A stretch of DNA of 64,000 nt from Rheinheimera aquimaris (GCF_020531985.1 NZ_JAJAVQ010000001.1:1008846-1072845), one strand, 5' to 3'. Numbered from the stretch's first letter, positions 25,746-35,045 are shown. The notes: a model not told the origin generated them from the letters alone. Program-made: numbers and translations.

Positions 25746-25802
25746 CAGCAAAACCATCTTACTTATAACCAGTTTGTTGAAACCTTTTTGAAGAAACGGT
25801 AA
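25746..25802 (+). pseudogene. Remnant of a second ccdA 3' end
   Basis: Just after the ccdB stop, 22 bases at 25762-25783 repeat 25370-25391 inside ccdA with one mismatch and in the same frame, encoding YNQFVET again before running into FLKKR and a stop. The upstream part of the frame no longer looks like CcdA. The simplest reading is a leftover of a second antitoxin copy or of a recombination between two ccd modules. Confidence 0.55.
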
Positions 25803-25855
25803 AGATTGTAGCTTACAGTGAAGCTGCTGGGCGCAATAATGCTTCCTGAGGTTAA

Positions 25856-26251
25856 TCAGCGCTGATATAACTCCAGCGGCAGGCCGTCGGGGTCTTGAAA
25901 GAAGGTAAAAGCTTTGGCGGTAAACTCGTCGGTGCGGATGGGTTCTACATCAACGCCGTTTTGCGTTAAGTAATCGGCAAATTCTGCGACGTTATCTACC
26001 ACAAATGCCAGATGACGCAGCCCCTGTGCTTCAGGCTGGCTGGGCCGTGGCGGTGGATTGGGAAAGCTGAACAGCTCAAGCTGATTGCCATTGGGCAAGG
26101 CTAAATCGAGTTTCCAGGAATCGCGCGCAGCGCGGTAGTTTTCGGCCAGTACTTTAAGCCCTAAAAGTTCGGTATAAAACCGCTTTGAAGCTTTGTAGTC
26201 GCTGCAAATTATCGCAACGTGGTGAATAGCGTGAAGCTGTGGTCTGCTCAT
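25856..26251 (-). CDS. gloA2: GloA2/YaeR-type VOC protein
   Basis: A 131-residue glyoxalase-fold protein very similar to E. coli YaeR: HAIHHVAIICSDY, then SKRFYTELLGL, RAARDSWKLDL, LELFSFPNPP, GLRHLAFVVD and the end DPDGLPLELYQR. Metal-ligand positions His (start) and Glu (LELFSF, LELYQR) are present. Annotated as a lactoylglutathione lyase relative, but the physiological substrate of this subgroup is not established. Downstream of a TPR gene and separated from it by a palindromic repeat. Confidence 0.87.
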   Translation of the reverse strand: MSRPQLHAIHHVAIICSDYKASKRFYTELLGLKVLAENYRAARDSWKLDLALPNGNQLELFSFPNPPPRPSQPEAQGLRHLAFVVDNVAEFADYLTQNGVDVEPIRTDEFTAKAFTFFQDPDGLPLELYQR

Positions 26252-26306
26252 AAGAAAAGCCTGAAGTTAGTCTAATACCAATCAGTTGAACTTGCGGGCG
26301 CCATCA

Positions 26307-26393
26307 GTTTGCCCACACCAACACGCCGTGAACCCAATCCCTGGGGACTCCTCTCAGCCCATCCAGGGCTGAGACGGTTGGCTTAGGGCAAAC
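26307..26393. repeat. Palindromic intergenic repeat element
   Basis: A nested inverted repeat filling a 192-bp gap. Outer arms GTTTGCCC (26307-26314) and GGGCAAAC (26386-26393), with CCAAC / GTTGG inside them; inner hairpin TCTCAGCCC / GGGCTGAGA (26352-26374) with loop ATCCA. Phrases such as CCGTGAACCC and CCCTGGGG before the hairpin and GACGGTT after it recall a dispersed repeat type common between genes of marine gammaproteobacteria. It could also end the TPR transcript. Confidence 0.7.
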
Positions 26394-26443
26394 CGATTCC
26401 GCTTAAATGCTCAGCATTATGAGATTAGTCAGGCCTTAGTTTA

Positions 26444-27418
26444 TCAGAGCAGCTTTTGCAGCTCATCTTTTAGCTGCTTATCCTGGGTAGAAGCCAGTAC
26501 AGGTTTAAGTAGTAGCTCGGCTTTATCCTGCTGCTGTTGCGCGATATACAGTTGCCCCAAACGCAATTTAGCCCAGTCGATATTATCTGCTGTGGGCTGT
26601 TGTTCAATAAACTGCTGCAAAGCACTGATACCTTTATCATGATCAGTCTGCCCTTTTACCGCTGATCGGCCAATCTGATACAGTGCCTGCGCTTTTGCAT
26701 CCGCGGCTTCATCATCATCTGCTGGCATCGTCAGCGCCTGCTCAAATAAAGAGATTGCTTTGACATGTTTATCGGCACGGGAAAAGGCAACGCCGCGCTG
26801 TAAGTAGCTTTCAGGTCGCTTGCTCAGTAGCTCATCTTCTGCCAGTAACGCAGTAAATACCGCATCATCGGTTAAATCAGACGCGTTCAACGCCAGTAAA
26901 GCGCCCTGCAGCGGATCTAGCTGTTTTAATTTCTGCGCCAGCTTTAAGGCTTCTGCTTTATCACCACCGGCAATACCTGGCGCCTGATTCAGAAAACTGC
27001 CAAGCGCTATGTAGCTGCGCGGGTTATCCGGTGACAGCTCAAGTGCAGTCTGATACGCCTTCTTACAGCGCTTGGCGTAGCCCAGGGCACTGAACATGCT
27101 GGCATCGGCCGCCAAATTACAACTGACTGTAGCGTACCAATGCTGATAGTCGGCATTGTTCGCATCATATTTAACGGCTTTCTCCAGTAGCTCTTCAGCC
27201 TGCTCGGTGTTGTGCAATAGTGCTTCAGTTTGCCCCAGCAACGCCAACAGTTCAGCGTCCTTGGTTTTTTTCGTTACCAAAGGCGACAATAAAGTGTGTG
27301 CAGCAGTATAGTCCTGCGCGTGCCACAGCACTTTAACCTGCGAGGAAATATCGGCAGCGCCGGCCATTACGGCCTGACTTAACAATAGCGGCGCAATAAA
27401 CATAAGGCATTTTTGCAT
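26444..27418 (-). CDS. Periplasmic tetratricopeptide-repeat protein
   Basis: A 324-residue exported protein with signal peptide to about residue 19 (AVMAGA). Several TPR-like helical pairs follow, for example LLALLGQTEALLHNTEQAEELLEKA, PRSYIALGSFL, ESYLQRGVAFSRADKHVKAIS and AKLRLGQLYIAQQQQDKAELL. TPR proteins act as scaffolds; there is no enzyme domain. A partner is not evident from its neighbours. Confidence 0.75.
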   Translation of the reverse strand: MQKCLMFIAPLLLSQAVMAGAADISSQVKVLWHAQDYTAAHTLLSPLVTKKTKDAELLALLGQTEALLHNTEQAEELLEKAVKYDANNADYQHWYATVSCNLAADASMFSALGYAKRCKKAYQTALELSPDNPRSYIALGSFLNQAPGIAGGDKAEALKLAQKLKQLDPLQGALLALNASDLTDDAVFTALLAEDELLSKRPESYLQRGVAFSRADKHVKAISLFEQALTMPADDDEAADAKAQALYQIGRSAVKGQTDHDKGISALQQFIEQQPTADNIDWAKLRLGQLYIAQQQQDKAELLLKPVLASTQDKQLKDELQKLL

Positions 27419-27514
27419 AGTGGTTCCTGGGGTATAGGGTAAGTTGTTTAACCACTATAAGGTGCTATTTGCACTATGCCTATGTGTAAAAAGTAACAAA
27501 ATGCATCTGTGTCA

Positions 27515-28921
27515 TTACAGCTCAATAACATCACCCTTGGCTGGAATATTTGCCTTAATACCCACATCAGCAAGTTTCTGTTGCAATATCTGCTGTGCTT
27601 CAGGTTCGCCATGCACCAGGTAAAAATCAGGTTGCCCGCCTATAGCTTGCGCCCAAGCCAATAACTCTGCCTGACCGGCATGTGCTGAAAAACCGCCAAT
27701 GGTGTGCACTTTGGCTTTTACAACGATATCCTGGCCAAACAGCCTGACCCGCCGCTCGCCATCAACCAGGCGCCTGCCAAGTGTGCCCATCGCCTGAAAA
27801 CCAACAAAAATAAGATGATTCGCACTTTTCCACAAATTGTGTTTTAAATGATGCACAATGCGGCCACCGTTACACATACCGCTACCAGCAATAATAATGG
27901 CGCCGCCGCTTACCCGGTTGATCGCCATCGACTCGTCAACACTTTCTGTCAGGCGCAGCATGGGCAATAAATCCTGTAACTGCATGCCTTTTTTAAAGCC
28001 AATAGCGGCCAGATCTTTCTGGTCCAGGCACTCCAGATAGTCGTTATAAATATTGGTAATATTGATAGCCATCGGGCTATCGAGAAAAATCATCCGCTGT
28101 TTTAACCGGCCCTGATGATGCAACTGTGCCAGATAATATAAAATCTCTTGCGAGCGCCCGAGCGCAAAAGCCGGAATAAACACGTTGCCACCGTCTTTAT
28201 TCGCTTGCTCCAGTGCCTGCGCCATCTCATCCAGTGAGTTGTCTAAATTCTGATGATTGCGATCACCATAAGTCGATTCCATCAGCACGATATCTGCCTC
28301 GCCAATGGCACTGGGATCATGCATCAATACCGTGGCAGGGTTACCAAGGTCCCCTGAAAACACCAGCTTACGCATGGCTTTGTGGCCTTTGAGCCATAAC
28401 TGTATTATCGCAGACCCTAGAATATGCCCGGCATCACTAAACTCCAGCTCTAATCCTGGCAGCGGTGTAATGCGCTTTTTATAGCCTAAGGTTTCGCACA
28501 GCTGCACAACCCTTTCAGCGTCTTGTACGGATAGCACCGGGTCCTGTATTTTTCTGCCGGCCCGGGCGGCTTTCTTATTTTGCCACTCTAAGTCTTTCAG
28601 ATATAAATGCACCGAGTCTTTCAGTAGCACCGGTAACAACTGAGCCGTGCCTGGCGAACAAATGATTTTGCCATCAAAGCCACGCGCCACCAGCAGGGGC
28701 AGTAAGCCGCTGTGGTCGATATGTGCATGTGACAGAATAACCAGATCAATATCTTTGGGCTTAAAGGCAAAGCGGAACTTATGCCATTCGCGAATTTGAT
28801 CTGCCCCCTGCACCATGCCGCAATCCAGCAGGATCTGCTTACCGTTAATTCTTATCAGGTAACAGGAGCCGGTAACTTGCTGAGCAGCCCCGACAAACTG
28901 CAGTGTGGCGGAAAGTGGCAT
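27515..28921 (-). CDS. MBL-fold beta-CASP hydrolase (RNA-specificity type)
   Basis: A cytoplasmic metallo-beta-lactamase-fold nuclease-like protein of 468 residues. The metal site is complete: HAHIDHSG, GHILGSA, SGDLG and a final FSAHAG with VHGEPEA. The middle beta-CASP part includes ESTYGDR and FIPAFALGRSQE. Family members are RNA endo/exonucleases related to CPSF73, but the bacterial stand-alone group is poorly characterised. The ATG at 28921 follows GAGG; an ATG at 28939 has no ribosome site. Confidence 0.87.
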   Translation of the reverse strand: MPLSATLQFVGAAQQVTGSCYLIRINGKQILLDCGMVQGADQIREWHKFRFAFKPKDIDLVILSHAHIDHSGLLPLLVARGFDGKIICSPGTAQLLPVLLKDSVHLYLKDLEWQNKKAARAGRKIQDPVLSVQDAERVVQLCETLGYKKRITPLPGLELEFSDAGHILGSAIIQLWLKGHKAMRKLVFSGDLGNPATVLMHDPSAIGEADIVLMESTYGDRNHQNLDNSLDEMAQALEQANKDGGNVFIPAFALGRSQEILYYLAQLHHQGRLKQRMIFLDSPMAINITNIYNDYLECLDQKDLAAIGFKKGMQLQDLLPMLRLTESVDESMAINRVSGGAIIIAGSGMCNGGRIVHHLKHNLWKSANHLIFVGFQAMGTLGRRLVDGERRVRLFGQDIVVKAKVHTIGGFSAHAGQAELLAWAQAIGGQPDFYLVHGEPEAQQILQQKLADVGIKANIPAKGDVIEL

Positions 28922-29063
28922 AAAGATAATCCTCGTCATAACGTTTTAATGGTTATAGCGCAAACTTAAGCATTAAAGATTAGCCTATATCAAACAACAT
29001 GTTAGTTTTACCGTTATGCTGTAACTTTTATAGGCTGAAATACGCTGTTACCGGAGCAGATTA

Positions 29064-29945
29064 ATGACAGACGATCCACATCAATTACACGAGCGTCACC
29101 TGACCTCTGCACAACAATCAATGCAGGCCGTTGAAACATCAAAACAAAACAGCGCCTACCGGCTGGCTTTTGCCGATAATGATTTTCTGATGCAGGATGA
29201 ACTGCGCCATGTCCGCTTGCAGTTGGAATACCTGAAACCACAGCTGATACTGGAACAGCACAATATTAATGCCACTATAGTGGTGTTTGGCAGCGCCCGT
29301 TTCCTCAGCACAGAGCAGGCAAAAACGTTACTGATTAAAGCAAAAGCCGCTGTAACAGAAACAGATAGCGCGGAACACAGACTGGCTTTGAAGCATGCCA
29401 AAAAGCAGCTGCATAACAGCAAATACTACACGGCGGCGCAGCACTTCGCGGCGCTGGTCACCCGCTACAGCTGTTGTAAACCGGATAACGCCATGACCAT
29501 TATCAGCGGCGGCGGCCCGGGCGTAATGGAAGCCGCGAACCGCGGCGCGATGGATGCCGGGGGCTCAAGCATTGGCCTGAATATCGTTTTGCCGAAGGAG
29601 CAGCAACCCAACCCTTATATCACGCCGCAGTTTTGCTTCCAGTTTCACTACTTCGCCATTCGCAAAATGCACTTTTTGCAGCGGGCCCGGGCGTTAGTCG
29701 CCTTCCCGGGAGGCTTTGGTACTCTGGATGAGCTGTTTGAAACCCTGACACTGATCCAAACCAAAAAAGCTGTGCAGGTACCGGTGATTTTATATGACAA
29801 AGCGTTCTGGCAAAAACTGATTAACTTCGACATGCTGGTAGAGGAAGGCCTGATAAGTTCTGAAGATATAGCGCTTATCCAATATGCGGATACACCGGAA
29901 CAAGCATGGCAGCTGATAGCAGACTTCTATCAGCTTTCACGTTAA
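29064..29945 (+). CDS. LOG-family (TIGR00730-like) nucleotide-binding protein
   Basis: A Rossmann-fold protein of 293 residues with the two LOG motifs: SGGGPGVMEAANRGA and PGGFGTLDELFE. LOG proteins cleave nucleotide 5'-monophosphates to release the base, and some make cytokinins. This larger type has a helical N-terminal extension of about 65 residues before the first beta strand (IVVFGSAR). CGGAG lies before the ATG. Its stop overlaps the stop of the convergent tyrA by 4 bp. Confidence 0.85.
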   Translation: MTDDPHQLHERHLTSAQQSMQAVETSKQNSAYRLAFADNDFLMQDELRHVRLQLEYLKPQLILEQHNINATIVVFGSARFLSTEQAKTLLIKAKAAVTETDSAEHRLALKHAKKQLHNSKYYTAAQHFAALVTRYSCCKPDNAMTIISGGGPGVMEAANRGAMDAGGSSIGLNIVLPKEQQPNPYITPQFCFQFHYFAIRKMHFLQRARALVAFPGGFGTLDELFETLTLIQTKKAVQVPVILYDKAFWQKLINFDMLVEEGLISSEDIALIQYADTPEQAWQLIADFYQLSR

Positions 29946-31072
29946 CTGCGGCTATCCGCTGCTTTTTGCAGTAGCTGCTTGCTCTCCTGCAAAAACTGGC
30001 CTGCCAGTTCACCAAAGTAGTGCTGACCTTTGCCAAACTGCGCCATTAAACCGGCCTTATCTTTGGCCTTCAGTAATGCCAGTAGCTGAGTAAAACGCTG
30101 CTGATAACGTTCTAACAGCGTGGCAACCTCACAGGATGACAGCATAATATCAGCGTATAACTCGGCATTTTGCGCAAATAAGCGCCCCACCATCGCCAGC
30201 TCCAGCCGGTATATTGGCGAGCTTAGCTGCAGCAGTTCGTTTAAATCAGCGTTTTCATCTGCCAGATGCACACCATAGACCAAGGAAGAAAAGTGTCGCA
30301 TCGCCTGAATCAGTTGCATGGCGCTGTCGTGCTCTGTTGCTTGTTTAACCGCTAACTCCGCGCCCCAGACATTGAGCTGTTTCAGCAGCCATTGATATTC
30401 GTTCTCGGCGCGGCCATGACATACCACCACAACCTGCTTAACAAGATTGGTAATGTCAGGGCCAAACATCGGGTGCAGCCCGACAACCGGACCACTATGT
30501 TTAGCCAGCATGGCGCTAAGTGGCTGCGCTTTAATACTGGTGATATCGGCCAGTACACAATTAGCTGGTAAGGGTGGTAATTGTTTAATCAGCTGTTCGG
30601 TCAGCGTAATTGGCACCGCCATCAACACCAGTGCAGCGTCAGCACAGAGCTGCTCAGCCTGATACCAGTCGTGCTGCTCCAGCACCACCACCTGATAGCC
30701 TGAGCGCTGAAATAAACTGACAAAACGCGCACCTAACGCGCCGGCCCCACCGACGACAACCACTTTACCGCCGCCTTGACGACAGCAGACAAAACCGCTT
30801 TCCTGCGTCTGATAGGATTCACGCATAATGCGTCTGAGCACATCCTCGGCGAGATCGGCAGATACCCCCAAAGATTCAGCCTGGCTACGCCGCGCGCTAA
30901 GCAGCGCCTGCTCGCGCTCAGGCACATACACCGGCAACGCATATTGCTGCTTAATCTTACCCACTTGCGCAGTAACTTTCGCACGTTTAGCCAGTAACGC
31001 TACCAGCTGACTGTCGATACTGTCTATCTGCTCCCGCAAAGGCGCTAAAGCCTGCTTAGCTGCTTCACTCAT
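29942..31072 (-). CDS. tyrA: Bifunctional chorismate mutase / prephenate dehydrogenase (T-protein)
   Basis: Makes prephenate and oxidises it to 4-hydroxyphenylpyruvate for Tyr. 376 residues: AroQ mutase 1-90 (LREQIDSIDSQLVALLAKRAKV), then an NAD-binding fold (VVVVGGAGALGARF) and the dehydrogenase with catalytic His in LHPMFGPD. It follows aroF with one base between stop and start, so the two form an operon. The dinucleotide loop reads GGAGALG rather than GGxGxMG. Tyr feedback inhibition is expected from the family. Confidence 0.96.
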   Translation of the reverse strand: MSEAAKQALAPLREQIDSIDSQLVALLAKRAKVTAQVGKIKQQYALPVYVPEREQALLSARRSQAESLGVSADLAEDVLRRIMRESYQTQESGFVCCRQGGGKVVVVGGAGALGARFVSLFQRSGYQVVVLEQHDWYQAEQLCADAALVLMAVPITLTEQLIKQLPPLPANCVLADITSIKAQPLSAMLAKHSGPVVGLHPMFGPDITNLVKQVVVVCHGRAENEYQWLLKQLNVWGAELAVKQATEHDSAMQLIQAMRHFSSLVYGVHLADENADLNELLQLSSPIYRLELAMVGRLFAQNAELYADIMLSSCEVATLLERYQQRFTQLLALLKAKDKAGLMAQFGKGQHYFGELAGQFLQESKQLLQKAADSRS

Positions 31073-31073
31073 C

Positions 31074-32132
31074 TCAGGCAGCCGCCACGGCAGGCTGCAT
31101 TTGCCGGTGAATATTGGCCAGCAACGCTGCAGTGCTGTCCCAGTCTATACAGGCATCGGTTACTGAAACGCCATATTTTTCCGCTTTTCCATCAACCAGG
31201 TCTTGCCGCCCGGCGTGCAGGTGACTTTCCAACATAATACCGATAATAGCGGTATTGCCGGCCAGACGTTGCGCCAGTACGTTCAGCGCCACTTCGCCCT
31301 GCCGGTTATGATCTTTGTTCGAGTTACCATGGCTGCAATCCACCACTATGCCGCGCGGTAACTTCAGTTTATCCAACTTAGCCAGCGCTTCTCCGATGCT
31401 GTGCTCGTCATAATTCGGCTTAGCGCCACCGCGCAGAATAATATGTCCATCCGGGTTACCGGCTGTTTGCACCAGGCTCACTTCGCCGCGCTGGTTAATA
31501 CCAATAAAACTGTGGCCGCTGGCTGCTGATTGCAGTGCATTAAGCGCAATATTCAAATTACCGTCGGTGCCGTTTTTAAAACCAACCGGCATCGACAGGC
31601 CACTGGCCATTTCGCGGTGTGTTTGCGACTCGACAGTGCGGGCGCCTATCGCCGACCAGCTGATTAAATCTGACATGTATTGCGGGCTGATAGGGTCCAG
31701 CGCTTCAGTCGCCGTAGGCAGCTCCATCTCTACCATCTTCAGCAACAGTTCACGGCCCCATGTCAGGCCGGTTTCCAAATCAAAAGAGTCGTCCAGATGC
31801 GGGTCATTGATAAAACCTTTCCAACCTACGGTGGTACGTGGCTTTTCAAAGTAAACCCGCATCACTATGTACAGACTGTCTGCATATTCCAGCTGCAGTT
31901 GCTTTAACTTCTGTGCGTACTCAATAGCCGCCACCGGATCATGGATAGAACAAGGCCCGGTAACCACTAACAAACGTTTATCACGGCCATGCACAATATT
32001 GGCAATATCATTGCGGGCGTGCTGAACAAACTGGGCCCCCTGCTCTGACAACGGTAGCACTTTTTTTAGTACTGCCGGCGGGCTCAGCGGCTTTTCCGCC
32101 ACTATACGTAAATCATCTACTATTTTGCTCAT
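31074..32132 (-). CDS. aroF: 3-deoxy-7-phosphoheptulonate synthase (class I alpha)
   Basis: First enzyme of the shikimate pathway (PEP plus erythrose 4-phosphate). 352 residues, close to E. coli AroF/AroG: GPCSIHDP, MRVYFEKPRTTVGWKG, ARTVESQTHREMASG and DCSHGNSNKDH. The operon with tyrA points to the Tyr-linked isozyme, although feedback specificity cannot be read with certainty. ATG 32132 has GGTGGAG; the frame to 32162 is not needed. TyrR-like boxes and a strong promoter lie upstream. Confidence 0.95.
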   Translation of the reverse strand: MSKIVDDLRIVAEKPLSPPAVLKKVLPLSEQGAQFVQHARNDIANIVHGRDKRLLVVTGPCSIHDPVAAIEYAQKLKQLQLEYADSLYIVMRVYFEKPRTTVGWKGFINDPHLDDSFDLETGLTWGRELLLKMVEMELPTATEALDPISPQYMSDLISWSAIGARTVESQTHREMASGLSMPVGFKNGTDGNLNIALNALQSAASGHSFIGINQRGEVSLVQTAGNPDGHIILRGGAKPNYDEHSIGEALAKLDKLKLPRGIVVDCSHGNSNKDHNRQGEVALNVLAQRLAGNTAIIGIMLESHLHAGRQDLVDGKAEKYGVSVTDACIDWDSTAALLANIHRQMQPAVAAA

Positions 32133-32204
32133 GCTAAAACTCCACCTAGGTGTTGCAGGCATTAAGCATAGGTAAAAACACTGAACTTGCTAAGCGCGCC
32201 CTTA

Positions 32205-32222
32205 CGTAAACTTATTTATACA
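32205..32222 (-). promoter_or_regulatory. TyrR box (strong) before aroF
   Basis: On the minus strand TGTATA-AATAAG-TTTACG, matching TGTAAA-N6-TTTACA at 10 of 12 positions. It overlaps a second possible -10 (TATAAA) and lies 73 bases before the aroF start. Confidence 0.65.
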
Positions 32223-32225
32223 CTG

Positions 32226-32243
32226 CGTAATCTTTAAAATACA
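32226..32243 (-). promoter_or_regulatory. TyrR box (weak) before aroF
   Basis: Plus-strand CGTAAT-CTTTAA-AATACA matches the palindrome at 8 of 12 positions. It starts 21 bp (two helical turns) from the strong box, as expected for cooperative binding of strong and weak TyrR boxes. Confidence 0.4.
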
Positions 32244-32251
32244 ATTTTGGC

Positions 32252-32280
32252 ATAATAAAGATCCAAGCAAGCAACGTCAA
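32252..32280 (-). promoter_or_regulatory. Sigma-70 promoter of aroF-tyrA
   Basis: Minus-strand TTGACG, 17 bases, TATTAT: near-consensus. The start would be near 32245, so both TyrR boxes lie at or just after it, a placement that suits repression. Confidence 0.7.
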
Positions 32281-32360
32281 CCCATTACAGGCCAATAAAA
32301 TCAAGATAACTGCAGAAATATTACACCGCAAAAAGTGTATTTTTTAATTTACAGCTGAGA

Positions 32361-32978
32361 TCAGAATAACTCTAACAGCTGTTGATAAGCGTGCCGCAGC
32401 AAAATAAATTGTTGTGCGTCCCCACCACGATCCGGATGCAGCTGCAGCGCTTTAGTACGGTAAGCTTTTTTCAGCTGCGCGAGATTAAAATGTGCCGGCA
32501 ATTGCAAAAGCGTTTCAGCCTCGGCCTGACTAAGCATCAACCGGGTTGATTGTGGTGCGGCAAAATGCTGCCAGAATGCACTCAGGTGCTGATCGAGCAG
32601 TTGCTCGGTCATGTGATGGAAGTTTTGCCAGTTCAGGTAATACTGCCGCCTGCCATCGTGAACATCAGATACAGGCGCTTGCGACACCGACAACAACCGC
32701 ACTTTAGCCAGTTCAACACTCAGATAGCCCTGCTGCAAATCCAGCAGTTGCTGCTGCACTCGGTATAACAGATGGTACAGCACAAAATGCAGCTGAAAAC
32801 GGTTCATATCGTCACTCAGCGCAATGTCACTATGTAGTTTCAGCCCAAGCCGTTTCAGCAGATATTGCTCTTCTATAGCTTGGTCGGCAACAGCTTGCGG
32901 CTCACACACCAGATTAAGCAATTGGTTTTGCAATAAATTCAGAACAGGTTCTGTCAGGGGGGAAGTATGCATAGTCAT
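32361..32978 (-). CDS. DnaJ-related protein with C-terminal J domain
   Basis: A 205-residue cytoplasmic co-chaperone-like protein. The N-terminal 130 residues match what I know as the DnaJ-related N domain (EEQYLLKRLGLKLH, FQLHFVLYHLLYR). The last 55 residues are a J domain with LKKAYRTKALQLHPDRGGD, including the HPD that stimulates DnaK. There is no zinc finger or Gly/Phe region. Client unknown. It sits between aroF and the rplS terminator. Confidence 0.83.
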   Translation of the reverse strand: MTMHTSPLTEPVLNLLQNQLLNLVCEPQAVADQAIEEQYLLKRLGLKLHSDIALSDDMNRFQLHFVLYHLLYRVQQQLLDLQQGYLSVELAKVRLLSVSQAPVSDVHDGRRQYYLNWQNFHHMTEQLLDQHLSAFWQHFAAPQSTRLMLSQAEAETLLQLPAHFNLAQLKKAYRTKALQLHPDRGGDAQQFILLRHAYQQLLELF

Positions 32979-32993
32979 GGCACTACCATGCCA

Positions 32994-33025
32994 GAAAGAA
33001 AAAAGGCCGACAAGTGTCGGCCTTT
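32994..33025 (-). terminator. Intrinsic terminator of the rpsP-rplS operon
   Basis: On the minus strand a 10-11-bp stem AAAGGCCGAC / GTCGGCCTTT, then TTTCTTTC, beginning 10 bases after the rplS stop. Confidence 0.9.
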
Positions 33026-33035
33026 AAAGGGTAGC

Positions 33036-33395
33036 TTAGTTAAGCTTTTCGCGGATACGCGCTGATTTACCTGAACGATCGCGTAAGTAGTAAAGCTTAG
33101 CACGGCGAACGGCACCACGACGTTTAACAGTGATGCTGTCTACCAGCGGGCTGTGCGTCTGGAATACACGCTCAACACCTTCGCCATTAGAGATTTTACG
33201 TACAGTGAAAGAAGAGTGCAGACCACGGTTACGCTTGGCGATAACTACGCCTTCGTATGCCTGTAAACGGGTTTTGTCACCTTCTTTAACTTTTACCTGA
33301 ACAACTACAGTGTCGCCCGGCGCGAACGCTGGAACGTCTTGCTTTAACTGCTCGTCTTCAAGCTGTTTGATAATGTTTTGGCTAACTTTGCTCAT
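33036..33395 (-). CDS. rplS: 50S ribosomal protein L19
   Basis: 119 residues, matching the family: [42 protein letters not shown] and [16 protein letters not shown]19 lies at the 30S-50S interface. Last gene of rpsP-rimM-trmD-rplS, 12 bp after trmD. Confidence 0.98.
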   Translation of the reverse strand: MSKVSQNIIKQLEDEQLKQDVPAFAPGDTVVVQVKVKEGDKTRLQAYEGVVIAKRNRGLHSSFTVRKISNGEGVERVFQTHSPLVDSITVKRRGAVRRAKLYYLRDRSGKSARIREKLN

Positions 33396-33407
33396 AACAA
33401 TCTCACT

Positions 33408-34205
33408 TTACCTGGAATAACTGTCTTCTTGCTGCCCCGTCCGGCACTCTTGCTGATATTCCTGTTGAAACTCAGCCAGTAACCGTCGTTGCTCCTCAGT
33501 CAGAGCCAGGAGATTTAACATATCTGGTCGTCTAAGCCAGGTTCTCCCAAGAGACTGCTTTAAACGCCAGCGTCGTATATTTTCATGGTTTCCACTCAGT
33601 AATACTGCTGGAACCTGTTTGTCTGATAACACTTCAGGCCTGGTGTAGTGTGGACAATCAAGCAAACCGGATGCAAAAGAATCCTGTTCTGCCGACTGTT
33701 CATGCCCCAGCACTCCTGGTACTAAGCGTGACACTGCATCAATCAATGTCATCGCGGGCAATTCGCCGCCACTTAACACGTAATCACCAATTGACCACTC
33801 AGAATCAATTTCGCTTTCTATTACGCGCTCATCAATGCCTTCATACCGGCCAGCTACTAACAGCAGCTTAGAATGTCGCGCCAGTTCGGCTACACCTTGC
33901 TGGTCCAGCTTGCGGCCTTGCGGCGACAAGTACACCGTGTGCACACCTTCTCCTGCAGCTTGCTTGGCGACGCGTATTGCGTCACGCAGCGGCTGCACCA
34001 TCATCAGCATACCGGGGCCACCACCATAAGGCCGGTCATCTACAGTGCGATGTTTGTCCGTTGTGAAATCACGCGGGTTCCAACATTGCAGCTGCATAAT
34101 TCCCTGCTTCACAGCACGGCCGGTTACCCCATATTGCGTTATTGCTTCAAACATCTGCGGGAACAGTGTTACCACACCAACCCACAACTTATTGTTCTCA
34201 GGCAT
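33408..34205 (-). CDS. trmD: tRNA (guanine-37-N1) methyltransferase
   Basis: Methylates G37 of tRNAs reading CNN and some other codons, guarding against frameshifts. 265 residues. The SAM-binding trefoil knot shows RYEGIDERV and [27 protein letters not shown] and CPHYTRPE are also typical. Its ATG overlaps the rimM stop by one base (TAATG), so it is coupled to rimM. The extra seven N-terminal residues compared with E. coli keep the ATG next to the coupling site. Confidence 0.98.
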   Translation of the reverse strand: MPENNKLWVGVVTLFPQMFEAITQYGVTGRAVKQGIMQLQCWNPRDFTTDKHRTVDDRPYGGGPGMLMMVQPLRDAIRVAKQAAGEGVHTVYLSPQGRKLDQQGVAELARHSKLLLVAGRYEGIDERVIESEIDSEWSIGDYVLSGGELPAMTLIDAVSRLVPGVLGHEQSAEQDSFASGLLDCPHYTRPEVLSDKQVPAVLLSGNHENIRRWRLKQSLGRTWLRRPDMLNLLALTEEQRRLLAEFQQEYQQECRTGQQEDSYSR

Positions 34206-34732
34206 TAAAACGCCGGGTCCCAGTCTACGATAATGCGACGCTCGGTTAGATCGACGCTCTTAATGACAGTGTCCATTAAAAACGGCAACAACCTTTCTTT
34301 CTGACCAAATGCATCGGTACGGTTAGCTTTAACCACTAAAACGTCGTTAGAGCCTGTTTCCATCATGTCGCTCACTTCACCTAAGTGGTAGCCTGCTTCG
34401 TTAATTACTGCCATCCCCATAAGGTCTTTCCAGTAATATTCGCCCTCTTCTAATGAAGGTAGCGCTTGGCTTGCTACGGCGATTTCAGCATTAACATAAC
34501 GCTGCGCCAGATCGCGATCATTGACGCCGTCCAGTTTCGCTATCAGGCCATTACTATGGCGCTTCCAGCTAGAAACCTGCATTGGTTGCCAGTTACCCTG
34601 AAATTTAACTTGCCAGGGTGTGTAATCAAAAATCCCTTCCGGGAAGTCGGTGTAAGCGTTAACTTTCAGCCAGCCATTGATGCCGTAAACTGCACCAAAT
34701 TTGCCAAGAACGACTAAATCTTTCTCACTCAA
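34205..34732 (-). CDS. rimM: 16S rRNA processing / 30S maturation factor RimM
   Basis: 175 residues. The N-terminal barrel starts [19 protein letters not shown], and the PRC-barrel C-terminal half has [21 protein letters not shown] and [14 protein letters not shown]. It binds S19 and helps mature the 30S head. 29 bp after rpsP. Confidence 0.97.
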   Translation of the reverse strand: MSEKDLVVLGKFGAVYGINGWLKVNAYTDFPEGIFDYTPWQVKFQGNWQPMQVSSWKRHSNGLIAKLDGVNDRDLAQRYVNAEIAVASQALPSLEEGEYYWKDLMGMAVINEAGYHLGEVSDMMETGSNDVLVVKANRTDAFGQKERLLPFLMDTVIKSVDLTERRIIVDWDPAF

Positions 34733-34761
34733 GCTGACTACTCCACACGACCTTTTGCTAA

Positions 34762-35013
34762 TTAAGCAGCAGCTTTCTTAGCGTTTTTTACCAGAGTTGC
34801 AACGCGCTCACTCAGTGAAGCACCTTGTGCTACCCAGTGCTCAACGCGATCCAGATCCAGACGCAGTTTCTCTTCAGTACCGCCAGCGATTGGGTTAAAG
34901 AAACCCACGCGCTCAATAAAACGGCCATCACGAGCAAAACGGCTGTCCGCTACCACAACTTGGTAAAATGGACGCTTTTTCGCGCCACCACGTTGTAAAC
35001 GAATAGTTACCAT
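34762..35013 (-). CDS. rpsP: 30S ribosomal protein S16
   Basis: 83 residues beginning [20 protein letters not shown], with [12 protein letters not shown] and GFFNP, as in all S16. GAGGG precedes the ATG. First gene of the S16-RimM-TrmD-L19 operon; a terminator of the upstream ffh gene lies just before it. Confidence 0.98.
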   Translation of the reverse strand: MVTIRLQRGGAKKRPFYQVVVADSRFARDGRFIERVGFFNPIAGGTEEKLRLDLDRVEHWVAQGASLSERVATLVKNAKKAAA

Positions 35014-35045
35014 AAGGCCCTCTAATTTTATCGTTCAGGTTTTAT

